Positions 1 through 8,383 of a DNA stretch of 64,000 bases are shown here, one piece after another. Source of the DNA: an uncultured Akkermansia sp. (GTDB lineage Bacteria > Verrucomicrobiota > Verrucomicrobiia > Verrucomicrobiales > Akkermansiaceae); assembly GCA_905200945.1 (NCBI GenBank), contig CAJKMG010000004.1:1-64000 (forward strand). The letters run 5' to 3'. The notes below the pieces were generated by a model that did no database searches, was not told the origin of the DNA, and saw nothing but the letters and a program-made list of their open reading frames with translations. Position numbers and translations under genes: made by a program. Each line of letters opens with the position of its first letter. Position 1 is the first letter of the stretch.

Positions 1-21
1 AGAGCCCCTTCGTTAATCTCG

Positions 22-856
22 GTTTCAATCCACGCACTCCTTGCGGAGTGCGACAGTTCAGTTTTGTCGGTACTACGGAGCTGAATGAGTTTCAATCCAC
101 GCACTCCTTGCGGAGTGCGACTGCTATGTCTCAAAAGGACTTTGTCGAGTTTTTGGTTTCAATCCACGCACTCCTTGCGGAGTGCGACGATAAGCTGGTG
201 CACTCCGTCAGAAAGCTCCAAGGTTTCAATCCACGCACTCCTTGCGGAGTGCGACGACGCCGAGGCTGTGGCCTGGTGCCGCGAGATGGGTTTCAATCCA
301 CGCACTCCTTGCGGAGTGCGACTGTTCGTGATTGCGGCCCGCCCGTCTATGGGGAGTTTCAATCCACGCACTCCTTGCGGAGTGCGACACGGAGGAATCC
401 TCGGCCAGGGCCATATAAGCGGTTTCAATCCACGCACTCCTTGCGGAGTGCGACAGGCTGGGGCCTACAGCCGCGTCCGCTATAATGGGTTTCAATCCAC
501 GCACTCCTTGCGGAGTGCGACAAGAACTGCGGGGGTCGTTCGAGCGTATTGACCCGTTTCAATCCACGCACTCCTTGCGGAGTGCGACGGCTTCCCAGTA
601 CGACGCCCGGTTAAATAAAATGGTTTCAATCCACGCACTCCTTGCGGAGTGCGACCCGTCCCAGTCCGCCGACGACATGCCGGCAGCAGGTTTCAATCCA
701 CGCACTCCTTGCGGAGTGCGACGGAGGATTTAACGTATGCCTTAACCATGATTGAAGTTTCAATCCACGCACTCCTTGCGGAGTGCGACGCGGGTCTTCC
801 CGCCCCTGGGAGCGGTAAAATTTGTTTCAATCCACGCACTCCTTGCGGAGTGCGAC
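22..856 (-). CRISPR. CRISPR array 1 (type I-C, 33-nt repeats, 13 repeats / 12 spacers seen)
   Basis: Thirteen apparently identical 33-nt repeats start at 22, 89, 156, 223, 290, 356, 422, 489, 556, 623, 690, 757 and 824, separated by spacers of 33-34 nt. On the + strand each repeat begins GTTTCAATCCACGC and ends GTGCGAC. Its complement ends in GGATTGAAAC, the usual 3' end of a type I-C repeat and source of the crRNA 5' handle, so the array is read leftward. The repeat can fold into an 8-bp stem (CGCACTCC/GGAGTGCG) with a GCAA loop. The right end abuts the leader and cas2. The left end runs to within 21 nt of the window edge, so more repeats may lie outside. All spacers differ from each other. 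Confidence 0.98.
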
Positions 857-1057
857 GGCGACCGACCTTATACATTACTACTCAACAGAGCAAATCATAC
901 TTTGCGCCAACCTCCCTAAAAAGACCGTCATTGCACGGTTACACTTTCTGAGTATTTATCTGTCAATCTTTTATTCCCAATGCATTACACCAATCGCCGA
1001 TCTGCCGGGGAATTCGTGTGAGCTTGAGGTTGGCGCACAGGCCATATTCCACAGTCT
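857..1057 (-). promoter_or_regulatory. Leader of CRISPR array 1
   Basis: This 201-nt AT-rich gap lies between the last repeat of array 1 and the cas2 stop. It is homologous to the flank of array 2: TTTGCGCCAACCTCCC at 901-916 recurs at 12452-12467, and positions 961-1035 match 12512-12586 at about 55 of 75 positions by my count. On the minus strand a TTGACA box (961-966 on +) is followed 17 nt later by TGTAAC (938-943 on +), a plausible promoter for the array. A 12-nt inverted repeat (903-914 and 1026-1037) brackets the core. The 25 nt touching the repeat are not conserved between the arrays. Confidence 0.75.
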
Positions 1058-1348
1058 TTAAATAATCAAGGGACCGGAGATGTCATAGCTTTTCTCCTTA
1101 CCCAATTGTTCTATTTTATGATGCCAATTGGACCCCATATGATAAATTCTGAGACTGTCACTCTCGTTATCAATAATCTTAAGCAGCTTGTTCCTAATGT
1201 CAACCAATTGGGCAGGAGTCAATTCACATTCAAATACGGAATTCTGCACTCTCTGTCCGACATTTTCACAGGCTCGGGCAACTTGCCGCAACCGCCGCTG
1301 CCCGGCCTTATCATCCGTAGCTACATCATACGTAATGAGAATATACAT
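1058..1348 (-). CDS. cas2: CRISPR-associated endonuclease Cas2
   Basis: Small 96-aa protein of the Cas2 family, which forms the central dimer of the Cas1-Cas2 spacer integrase. It begins MYILITYDVAT, the usual first beta strand carrying the conserved aspartate, and contains the RVQNSVFECELT segment typical of the ferredoxin-like fold. The frame stays open to 1390, but that start would overlap cas1 and add 14 residues before the conserved beginning, so I chose the ATG at 1346-1348, 14 nt after the cas1 stop. It is the last gene of a cas4-cas1-cas2 unit reading leftward into the array 1 leader. Confidence 0.95.
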   Translation of the reverse strand: MYILITYDVATDDKAGQRRLRQVARACENVGQRVQNSVFECELTPAQLVDIRNKLLKIIDNESDSLRIYHMGSNWHHKIEQLGKEKSYDISGPLII

Positions 1349-1362
1349 GACAACAGCTCGTT

Positions 1363-2382
1363 TTACTTGCCGATGAACGGAGGGTAGCAATCCAGATCTC
1401 CACGCAAATGGCGTGCCAACAAAAGGGCCTGAATATGAATCAGCAATCCCAAGGTGGTTTTTTCCTGAAGAAAAGGATGCACCAGAACGGTCTTTTTCCG
1501 TTCCTGCCAGGCATTCAATACTTTTTTACGGGAATCTTCCTTCAAAAAAACGGCTCCGGACTCTTCCTTGTCAAAATCATCTGAGGATATCTGCTTGCGG
1601 TTAATCAGGGTAAGGGCCAGGCGATCAGCGAGAGGAGCCCGGAATTCCTCCATCAGGTCCAAAGCCATTCCGGGACGTCCCGGGCGGTCACGGTGCAAAA
1701 AGCCTGCGGCGGCATCAATGCCGGAGCTTTCAAGGGCGGACCTGGCGTCATGGCACAACAAACTGTATAGAAAAGATAAAAGAGCATTAAAACAATCTTT
1801 GGGAGGACGTCTATTGCGGCTTTCAAACACCAACTCCGGATCTTCCGTCCTCTGGCAATGGGACAAGCAGGAAAAATAGGTTTCCGCTGCGGAACCTTCA
1901 ATGCCCCGCAACATGTCTCCGGAATTGCATCCACGGGCCATGCGGCAAAAAGCCGCCAGACGATCGACCTCCTCCGACAAATCTTTCCCGTATGTTCTTT
2001 GCGCCCTTAAAAGCAGACTGCGGCAATTCGCAATTTTGGCTCCTATCATTTCCCGGGCAACGCCAACCCATCTTGCCTCATCATCAGCCCAGCGGTATTG
2101 CTCCCGGCGCAACAGGATATTTCCCTTCATGAAGCCCTGTACGCCAGCCAGAAATTTACCGTAAGGATTGCAGAAGGAAAGCGTGATGCCGCGTTCCGCA
2201 CAGGCTCCCATCAAATAAGGGGAAACTCCTATATCCCATCCCAGCGTCACAATACCCTCCAAGTTATGGAGGGGAACCCGCAGCAGACACGTTCCTTCCG
2301 CATTGACTTTTACAGTATCGCCATCCTTGGACAGCCAGCATCCTTCCAGCGTCACAAACAATGTATTTAAATGCTTCTTCAT
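1363..2382 (-). CDS. cas1: CRISPR-associated endonuclease/integrase Cas1
   Basis: A 339-aa Cas1, the catalytic subunit that inserts new spacers at the leader-repeat junction. The C-terminal alpha-helical domain holds the metal-binding residues expected of the family: Glu162 in RGIEGSAAETYF, His230 in AAGFLHRDRPGR, and Asp242 in ALDLMEEFR. Length fits type I-C Cas1 (about 340 aa). Its ATG overlaps the cas4 stop by 4 nt, indicating translational coupling, and cas2 follows 14 nt after its stop. The unit serves array 1 directly. The homologous leader of array 2 suggests it could serve both. Confidence 0.97.
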   Translation of the reverse strand: MKKHLNTLFVTLEGCWLSKDGDTVKVNAEGTCLLRVPLHNLEGIVTLGWDIGVSPYLMGACAERGITLSFCNPYGKFLAGVQGFMKGNILLRREQYRWADDEARWVGVAREMIGAKIANCRSLLLRAQRTYGKDLSEEVDRLAAFCRMARGCNSGDMLRGIEGSAAETYFSCLSHCQRTEDPELVFESRNRRPPKDCFNALLSFLYSLLCHDARSALESSGIDAAAGFLHRDRPGRPGMALDLMEEFRAPLADRLALTLINRKQISSDDFDKEESGAVFLKEDSRKKVLNAWQERKKTVLVHPFLQEKTTLGLLIHIQALLLARHLRGDLDCYPPFIGK

Positions 2383-3047
2383 AAATCATCGGCTTCACTT
2401 GTTTCCAGGCTGTCTTCAAACACACTATCCACCCGGGCTTTCATGGTCTGCCTGTGCTCCCGGCAAACGTTAGGAAGACAGTCATTGACCAAGGAACAGG
2501 ATTTGCAGGCTTTGGAATACATGGGCGGCGGCGTCACTTCCCCGGTTAAGACCTCCCTGGCATTCCTGATAGCCTCGGCTGTCAGAATACGCAGCTCTTC
2601 ATCAAATACCACCTCCATCCTTTTCTGGGTCTTTCCATAAAACAGAAAACCGGAGGGAATCTCCAACCCAAACATTTCTTCCAGGCACAAGGCCTGGGCG
2701 CACACCTGCACTTCATCCGCACGGTGCGGTTTGGGCTTGCCAACCTTGTACTCCACGGGCGTCATGGATACGGGAATGCCGCCTTTCTCAGCATAAACAA
2801 CCTCCACGACATCCGCAATGCCGTGAATTCCCCATTGGAGGGAAGAAATATGAAGAGAACGCAGGATCCTCTTTCGCCCGCGGTTTTCCGTCATGCCGGA
2901 ATCCGCCCGTTCATGAAATACATTCCCCTCCGCCGTAAATTGATTATCAGCCCACGCGCATTCCAGATGAATCAGTGCGCATTGCCTGGGACAATACAAG
3001 TAATGCTGTAATGCCGCCAGGGGCACTGAAAAAAAGGAAGAAGACAT
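2379..3047 (-). CDS. cas4: CRISPR-associated exonuclease Cas4
   Basis: A 222-aa RecB-type nuclease with an iron-sulfur cluster, used in adaptation to trim prespacers and enforce the PAM. Visible motifs are Cys19 (YLYCPRQC), His45 (VFHERAD), Asp79 (HGIADVVEVV), the Glu99-Tyr100-Lys101 strand (PVEYKVGK), a glutamine-containing helix near 114-118, and the C-terminal cysteines 181, 184 and 190 (KACKSCSLVNDCLP). These match the D-ExK nuclease site and four-Cys cluster. It is the first gene of the leftward cas4-cas1-cas2 unit, and its start is only 96 nt from the cas3 start on the other strand. Confidence 0.95.
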   Translation of the reverse strand: MSSSFFSVPLAALQHYLYCPRQCALIHLECAWADNQFTAEGNVFHERADSGMTENRGRKRILRSLHISSLQWGIHGIADVVEVVYAEKGGIPVSMTPVEYKVGKPKPHRADEVQVCAQALCLEEMFGLEIPSGFLFYGKTQKRMEVVFDEELRILTAEAIRNAREVLTGEVTPPPMYSKACKSCSLVNDCLPNVCREHRQTMKARVDSVFEDSLETSEADDL

Positions 3048-3143
3048 CTTGGAAATTCTGTTCAGGGTGAAACACTAAATAAAATACTAAATTAATCAAT
3101 TCATATATTGCAAATGATCATATGGAACCTATGATAGTTTCAC
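3048..3143. promoter_or_regulatory. Divergent cas4 / cas3 promoter region
   Basis: This AT-rich stretch of under 100 nt separates the leftward adaptation genes from the rightward interference genes, so both promoters must lie here or inside the neighbouring genes. On the minus strand TTGCAA (3108-3113) and TAGTAT (3084-3089 on +) are 18 nt apart and could drive cas4. I see no clear box for cas3. The assignment is positional with weak motif support. Confidence 0.4.
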
Positions 3144-5615
3144 ATGTATCAGGCTCGCCCCCATCAGTCTCTTTCCACTCACGAACAAGAATGTGCCCGT
3201 ACGATGTCCACCCTGCTTGCTCCCTTAGGGCTATCGCAATTTGGAGCCTTGATCGGCGGCATGCACGACTTCGGCAAAATGAGTGCAGACTTTCAGCAAT
3301 ACATGGATGCTCTCTCTCAACATATCAGTCCTCCAATTCCAAAAGGCGGCATAGACCATTCCACTGCTGGAGCCCAGTTTGTCTGGAATTATTTTCCCAT
3401 CCCGGAGAACTCTGAAGAATTTTTTATCTTCCGGCAAATCATTGCTTTATGTATTGCCTCCCATCACAACCCTGCTCTCATTGACTGCTTCCGTGGCACG
3501 ATGCCCGGAGATGACGTATTCTCCAAGCGCATGAAAAAATCCGGAGAGAAAACCCATCTTGATGAAATCCTGTCCAAATTGACGTTTCAGGAGAAAGAGC
3601 ATTACTACTCTCTCCTGAAAAAAACGGAACTGGCCACGGAATTCAAGAATGTTTACACCCTCCTTGCCACCCTGTTTAGCTACTGTCCAAAAAAACAAGC
3701 ATTCCATGCCGGACTAATCGCACGGTTCTGCTTGAGCAGCCTTATCGAAGCGGATTACACTAGTGCTTCTGGAAAAGGAAGCTACGAAAGCATTCCGGAA
3801 CCGGATTGGGAAGGAATGTTAAAAAACTTGAATAAACATCTCGAACAATTCAAGGCTGATACTCCCATCAATCAAAGCCGGGCAGCCATGTCGCAGGAGT
3901 GCCTTCAAGCTGCGCCAGGACGAGTTGGCAAGTGGAACCTTACACTTCCCACCGGTGCAGGCAAAACCCTCTCAAGCCTTAGATTTGCCCTGGAACATGC
4001 ACGGCGGCACCATTTGTCACGCATCATTTACATCATTCCCTATACCTCCATTCTTGACCAAACGGCCAATGCCATCCGGAAAGTACTTGGAAATGAATAT
4101 AAAGACTGCATCCTGGAGCATCATTCCAATCTGGTGAAGGAAACCCTTAACAAGGAGGGAGAAATGGAACCATGGTCACCGGAAAGAAAAACCTGGTACA
4201 TGGAAGCCACTCAAACATGGAACGTTCCCATTGTACTCACTACATCCGTCCAATACTTGAATGCCTTATATGCATCCGGCAAACAGCATGTGCGGCGCAT
4301 GCACTCCCTGGCAAATGCCGTTGTTATTTTTGACGAAGTGCAAGCTATTCCCCCAACCTCACTACGGCTTTTTGAACATTCGCTGGATTTTCTCGCCGGC
4401 ATCTGCCACAGCAGCACCATCCGCTGTACGGCTACTCCTCCGGAAACTGTCACGGAAGACGGAACGCATGCTCATCTCATCGAAACACCTATTATTCCGG
4501 ACAGCCAAGCTTACTTCGATCAATTTAGCCAATTCCGTCAATGCGAGGTTGTCTGTGAACGGAAACCCTCCAATTACTGGACTGTAGAAAAAATGAGGGA
4601 CTTCATCATGGAGCAAGCTTCTTCCAAAGGCCCCACCCTCGTCATCGTAAACACCAAAAAACTGGCCTCCAAACTGGCCTGCGCCTGCCGGGAGCTGAAT
4701 ACAGAGGCGGACGTTTTCCACCTCAGCACCAATATGTGCCCTGCCCACAGGAAAGAAATCATCACGAACCGTATTGACAAAAAATCTCTGGAAAAGGCCA
4801 GAAGGAAGGGAAAAGCCGTTGTGTGCATCAGTACCGGCCTCATTGAGGCCGGAGTGGACGTAGACTTTGACGTAATCATACGGAGCGTGGCCGGCCTGGA
4901 TTCCTGCACTCAGGCGGCAGGCCGATGCAACAGGGACGCCAACCGTTCCGGGGGAAGAGTTATCCTGATTAATCCCGCAGGCAATCTGGAAAGACTGGAT
5001 TTTCTACCGGAACTTGAAATCGGAAGGGAAATTGCTATGGGAATGATTTGTGATCCTGAAGAAGGAGGAATTCTGGGAAATAAATCCGTTTCGCTCTATT
5101 TTAAGGAATTCTACGGCAAGCTCACCCGCTCTCATAATCATGATCATCTATCCTACCCGTTTATATGCTCCGACGTCGCCACCAACATGGAGGATGCGCT
5201 ATCTCAAAATTTCAAACTGATGACACATCCTCGTCAACAGTCCAAATATGCTCCCCTCCGTCTTTTCCAGGCCTTTGACTCGGCAGCACGCCAATATCAT
5301 CCGATCAAGGATGATACAATAGCTGTTATCACCCCTTATGGAAGAGGGGAAGAATGCAGGGAAAAGCTTTGGAATATGAATCCTCATACGGATGAAGAAT
5401 GGGAACAATGGAATGAATGGCTCCAAAAAGCCAGAGCCTATTCCGTCGCGATTTCCAGCCAACTTCTTGAAAAATACTTGAATTCGGGAGACATTATGCG
5501 TATACAGGAAGGAGTGGATATTTATACAACAATACCTAATAAATATGATCCATTTCTGGGCTTTCTCACAGATCCCGGAGAGACTTCCGGGGCGCTGACC
5601 GTTTCCCGGATTTAA
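3144..5615 (+). CDS. cas3: CRISPR-associated helicase-nuclease Cas3 (HD + SF2 helicase)
   Basis: An 823-aa Cas3 that is recruited by Cascade to nick, unwind and degrade target DNA. The N-terminal HD nuclease shows His13 (SLSTHEQE), His41-Asp42 (GGMHDFGK), His72 (DHSTAG) and His107-His108 (ASHHNP). The SF2 helicase shows Walker A LTLPTGAGKT (266-275), DEVQ at 397-400 and motif VI QAAGRCNRD (590-598). The start is uncertain. The frame closes upstream at a TAG (3135), and the ATG at 3144 has no ribosome site. Another frame just upstream (from 3122 or 3131) encodes MIVSHVSGSP and would join the HD domain if one C were removed from the CCCCC run at 3158-3162. The HD residues are intact either way. 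It leads the cas3-cas5c-cas8c-cas7c unit. Confidence 0.96.
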   Translation: MYQARPHQSLSTHEQECARTMSTLLAPLGLSQFGALIGGMHDFGKMSADFQQYMDALSQHISPPIPKGGIDHSTAGAQFVWNYFPIPENSEEFFIFRQIIALCIASHHNPALIDCFRGTMPGDDVFSKRMKKSGEKTHLDEILSKLTFQEKEHYYSLLKKTELATEFKNVYTLLATLFSYCPKKQAFHAGLIARFCLSSLIEADYTSASGKGSYESIPEPDWEGMLKNLNKHLEQFKADTPINQSRAAMSQECLQAAPGRVGKWNLTLPTGAGKTLSSLRFALEHARRHHLSRIIYIIPYTSILDQTANAIRKVLGNEYKDCILEHHSNLVKETLNKEGEMEPWSPERKTWYMEATQTWNVPIVLTTSVQYLNALYASGKQHVRRMHSLANAVVIFDEVQAIPPTSLRLFEHSLDFLAGICHSSTIRCTATPPETVTEDGTHAHLIETPIIPDSQAYFDQFSQFRQCEVVCERKPSNYWTVEKMRDFIMEQASSKGPTLVIVNTKKLASKLACACRELNTEADVFHLSTNMCPAHRKEIITNRIDKKSLEKARRKGKAVVCISTGLIEAGVDVDFDVIIRSVAGLDSCTQAAGRCNRDANRSGGRVILINPAGNLERLDFLPELEIGREIAMGMICDPEEGGILGNKSVSLYFKEFYGKLTRSHNHDHLSYPFICSDVATNMEDALSQNFKLMTHPRQQSKYAPLRLFQAFDSAARQYHPIKDDTIAVITPYGRGEECREKLWNMNPHTDEEWEQWNEWLQKARAYSVAISSQLLEKYLNSGDIMRIQEGVDIYTTIPNKYDPFLGFLTDPGETSGALTVSRI

Positions 5616-5637
5616 AAATTTCAACAGCTTTATATTC

Positions 5638-6330
5638 ATGCTTAATCAAATCGAATTTAAGGTCTACGGGAAATATGCGCTTTTCTCCGACCCTCTCACC
5701 CGGATAGGCGGAGAAAAATGTTCTTATCAAATCCCCACCTATGAAGCCCTGAAAGGAATTGTAAAGGCGGTGTACTGGAAACCCACCCTGATCTGGTTAA
5801 TTGACGAGGTGAGAATAATGCGCCCTATCCGTCTGGTTCCCAAAAATATGAAACTGATCAAATATCATGAAGCCGGGGCGGATTTATCCGTATATACCTA
5901 CCTTCAAGATGTGGAATATCAAGTCAAGGCTCATTTTGAATGGAACATGTACCGTCCGGATATGTCCAAGGACCGGATCGACGGCAAGCATTATGAAATT
6001 GCCCGTCGCATGATTGACCGCGGAGGACGTAGGGACATTGCGTTGGGAACTAGGGAATGCCAAGGATACGTGGAACCATGCCGGTTTGGAGAAGGAAAGG
6101 GATTCTATGATCAATATGGAAACACGTCTTTCGGACTCATGTTCCATGGTTTCAATTATCCGGATGAAACGGGAAAAGAGGAGCTTTCCATACGTTTTTG
6201 GCGTCCGGTCATGGAAAATGGAACGATCCGCTTCGTGCGCCCTGAAGCATGCGAAATTGTCAAGCATGTACGCCCCATGGCGGCATGCCCGCCAAGATCC
6301 AGCGGACTGAATGATTTGAGCCTGGAATAA
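5638..6330 (+). CDS. cas5c: Cas5c (Cas5d), crRNA-processing endoribonuclease of type I-C
   Basis: A 230-aa RAMP-fold protein. In type I-C systems it replaces Cas6: it cuts pre-crRNA at the base of the repeat hairpin and then caps the 5' handle in Cascade. The catalytic triad known from Bacillus halodurans Cas5d (Tyr46, Lys116, His117) is present as Tyr46 (KAVYWKP) and Lys117-His118 (DGKHYE). It follows cas3 by 22 nt and precedes cas8c by 19 nt. No cas6 is seen in the window, as expected. It would have to process both the 33-nt and the 31-nt repeats. Confidence 0.95.
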   Translation: MLNQIEFKVYGKYALFSDPLTRIGGEKCSYQIPTYEALKGIVKAVYWKPTLIWLIDEVRIMRPIRLVPKNMKLIKYHEAGADLSVYTYLQDVEYQVKAHFEWNMYRPDMSKDRIDGKHYEIARRMIDRGGRRDIALGTRECQGYVEPCRFGEGKGFYDQYGNTSFGLMFHGFNYPDETGKEELSIRFWRPVMENGTIRFVRPEACEIVKHVRPMAACPPRSSGLNDLSLE

Positions 6331-6349
6331 TGAAAGGAAAAAGAAAAAG

Positions 6350-8341
6350 ATGAACTGGATGTACGCCTTATACGCCACCTATGAACAAAACCGTGATTAT
6401 GTGGGTCGTATTGACAAAGAACCGGCCCACGGCAACAGGAAAGAACGCCTCATTACCCCTCTTCTGCCGCTGTACCACAGCATGCAGAATGCTCACATCA
6501 CCATCACACTAAACAAACAGGGAGAGCTAATTGATGCATCCCTCAACAATCAGAACAGTCAACCCACCATCATCCCCGTTACGGAAGCCTCAGGAGGCCG
6601 CACCAGCGGAGCCTGTGCCCACCCTCTGTGTGACAAGCTCCAATACGTGGCAGGTGATAACGCTGACTATTTCCCTCCGGAAGAATTCCCGGCCAAACGG
6701 ACCAAACAACTCAAAACCCTTCAGGAATCCTACGAACAATATGAACAGCAATTATCGGAATGGGCGGCATTTGATCCCGGTAATGTTAAACTGAACGCCG
6801 TTCTGGCCTATATTCGTAAAAAATCCCTGATCACGGACTTGATCAACGGGGGAATCCTATATGCGGAAGATTCCACCAACACTCTGCTTCCTGTATGGAA
6901 AGGGGACAAACGGGAAATGCCCGCCATCTTTGAAATCCTGGGAGCATCCACCCAGGAAAATGCATTCATAAGATGGAAGGTCAACAGCAGGGATGGAAGC
7001 CCTCCGGAAGTGTATGAAGACCCCGCCATGTACGAATCCTGGCGGATTTATACGGAATCCAAGGCCAACAAAGAAGGGATGTGCTATGTCCTGGGAAAAA
7101 CAGCACCTCTGGCAACCACTCACCCGGCACGCATCAGAAACGCCGGCGACAAGGCCAAACTCATTTCTTCCAATGACAGTTCCGGCTATACCTACCGCGG
7201 CAGATTCATTGAAGCGGATGAAGCGTGCGGAGTAAGTACGGAAGTCACCCAAAAAGCCCACAGCGCGCTTCGCTGGCTTATCTCCCGCCAAGGCTGGTAT
7301 GATGGAGATCTTGTCGTTCTCGCCTGGTCTCCCGGTCTGTTGAAAGTTCCGTCTCCCTGCGGCAATGTGCAGGAATGGGAACACTACACGCCCGACCAGA
7401 CAACACCGAATGACCAGGTCACCCAATTGGTTAAGCAATTTAAAAAAGAACTCTCCGGAGGAGGAAAAGAGCTGCTGCGGACATCATTGAATGAAAACGA
7501 TATTAAAAACCGTGTTCTTGTTCTCAGCTTGAATTCTGCGTCGCCGGGGCGCATGTCCCTCTCCAGCTTTCAGGAATTCACCGTCTCCGAATACCTTAAC
7601 AACCTGCTTTCCTGGCATTCCAAAGCCAGATGGAAACAACGCCTTCCTAAAGACAAGGAAGGAAATGACCGATCTTATATTGGTGCGCCGTCTATCTCCA
7701 TGATTGTCAAAGCAGCGTATGGAATAAAGGTAGACGATAAACTACGCAAACACGCCCTCTCCAGACTACTACCCTGTATTCTTCACAATCTTCCCATTCC
7801 TCCGGACCTGGAAAGACAATGTGTTCTCCAGACATCCAAACGGCATGCCATGGAATGGTGGGAATGGGAAATGACCTTGGGAGTATCCTGTTCCGTTTAT
7901 CTTTATAATCATCCACAAACAAATACTTCGTCCTCAGATACCATGAGCCTTGATCCAAAAATCACAGATCGCAGTTACCTCTTCGGCCGTCTTTTAGCCG
8001 TTGCAGAAGCCATCGAAACATCAGCATTAAATATCACGAAAACCTCCCGCCCCACCAATGCGGAAAAACTTATGCAGCGGTTCCAGCAAAGACCGTCAGA
8101 AACATGGCCCATGCTGGAAAAAAGCATTCAGCCCTATCGCAACATTTTGAAGAAAAATGAAAACACCGTTTCTTTCTTGAAAAGCTATGATGCTTACATA
8201 GACAATATCATGGAAACATTCCTCATGGGACAGTTCATGGATAACGGGCCATTAACCGGCGCCTACCTCCTCGGTTACCACTGCCAGAGAGCCTTCATTT
8301 ACAAAACTAAAGAAGAAAAAAATGCTGAACTGGCAAAATAA
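6350..8341 (+). CDS. cas8c: Cas8c (Csd1), large subunit of type I-C Cascade
   Basis: A 663-aa Csd1/Cas8c protein, the PAM-recognising large subunit. Recognition rests on position between cas5c and cas7c and on family-like segments such as the N-terminal MNWMYALYATYEQN region, SALRWLISRQG in the middle, and the C-terminal RSYLFGRLLAVAEAIE and LLGYHCQRAFIY segments. It is somewhat longer than many relatives (about 570-640 aa). The start is preceded by a purine-rich tract (AAAGGAAAAAGAAAAAG). The C-terminal 132 residues probably also form a separate small subunit made from an internal start. Confidence 0.93.
   Translation: MNWMYALYATYEQNRDYVGRIDKEPAHGNRKERLITPLLPLYHSMQNAHITITLNKQGELIDASLNNQNSQPTIIPVTEASGGRTSGACAHPLCDKLQYVAGDNADYFPPEEFPAKRTKQLKTLQESYEQYEQQLSEWAAFDPGNVKLNAVLAYIRKKSLITDLINGGILYAEDSTNTLLPVWKGDKREMPAIFEILGASTQENAFIRWKVNSRDGSPPEVYEDPAMYESWRIYTESKANKEGMCYVLGKTAPLATTHPARIRNAGDKAKLISSNDSSGYTYRGRFIEADEACGVSTEVTQKAHSALRWLISRQGWYDGDLVVLAWSPGLLKVPSPCGNVQEWEHYTPDQTTPNDQVTQLVKQFKKELSGGGKELLRTSLNENDIKNRVLVLSLNSASPGRMSLSSFQEFTVSEYLNNLLSWHSKARWKQRLPKDKEGNDRSYIGAPSISMIVKAAYGIKVDDKLRKHALSRLLPCILHNLPIPPDLERQCVLQTSKRHAMEWWEWEMTLGVSCSVYLYNHPQTNTSSSDTMSLDPKITDRSYLFGRLLAVAEAIETSALNITKTSRPTNAEKLMQRFQQRPSETWPMLEKSIQPYRNILKKNENTVSFLKSYDAYIDNIMETFLMGQFMDNGPLTGAYLLGYHCQRAFIYKTKEEKNAELAK
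7943..8341 (+). CDS. cas11c: Probable Cas11c small subunit from an internal start inside cas8c
   Basis: Type I-C systems are known to make a small subunit (Cas11c) by internal translation of the 3' part of cas8c. Here Met532 of Cas8c (ATG at 7943-7945) lies just before the RSYLFGRLLAVAEAIE helix, giving a 132-aa, mostly helical product of the expected size that ends at the same stop. The first 21 nt match those at the cas7c start at 18 of 21 positions (ATGAGCCTT then AAAATC), which suggests a shared initiation context. There is no clear Shine-Dalgarno upstream, but cas7c lacks one too. This is inferred from family knowledge and position. Confidence 0.55.
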   Translation: MSLDPKITDRSYLFGRLLAVAEAIETSALNITKTSRPTNAEKLMQRFQQRPSETWPMLEKSIQPYRNILKKNENTVSFLKSYDAYIDNIMETFLMGQFMDNGPLTGAYLLGYHCQRAFIYKTKEEKNAELAK

Positions 8342-8383
8342 ATCTTAGAATAAAACATTAATTCAACACTATAAAACCACATC

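Noticed and set aside
790..823. Spacer encoding GLPAPGSGKI, P-loop-like
   Set aside because: It lacks the first Gly and the final Ser/Thr of Walker A, so the resemblance is too weak to name a target.
48..951. Open frames inside array 1 with recurring peptides such as FQSTHSLRSAT
   Set aside because: They are the repeat read in different frames; not genes. The same holds for frames between 9441 and 12572 in array 2.
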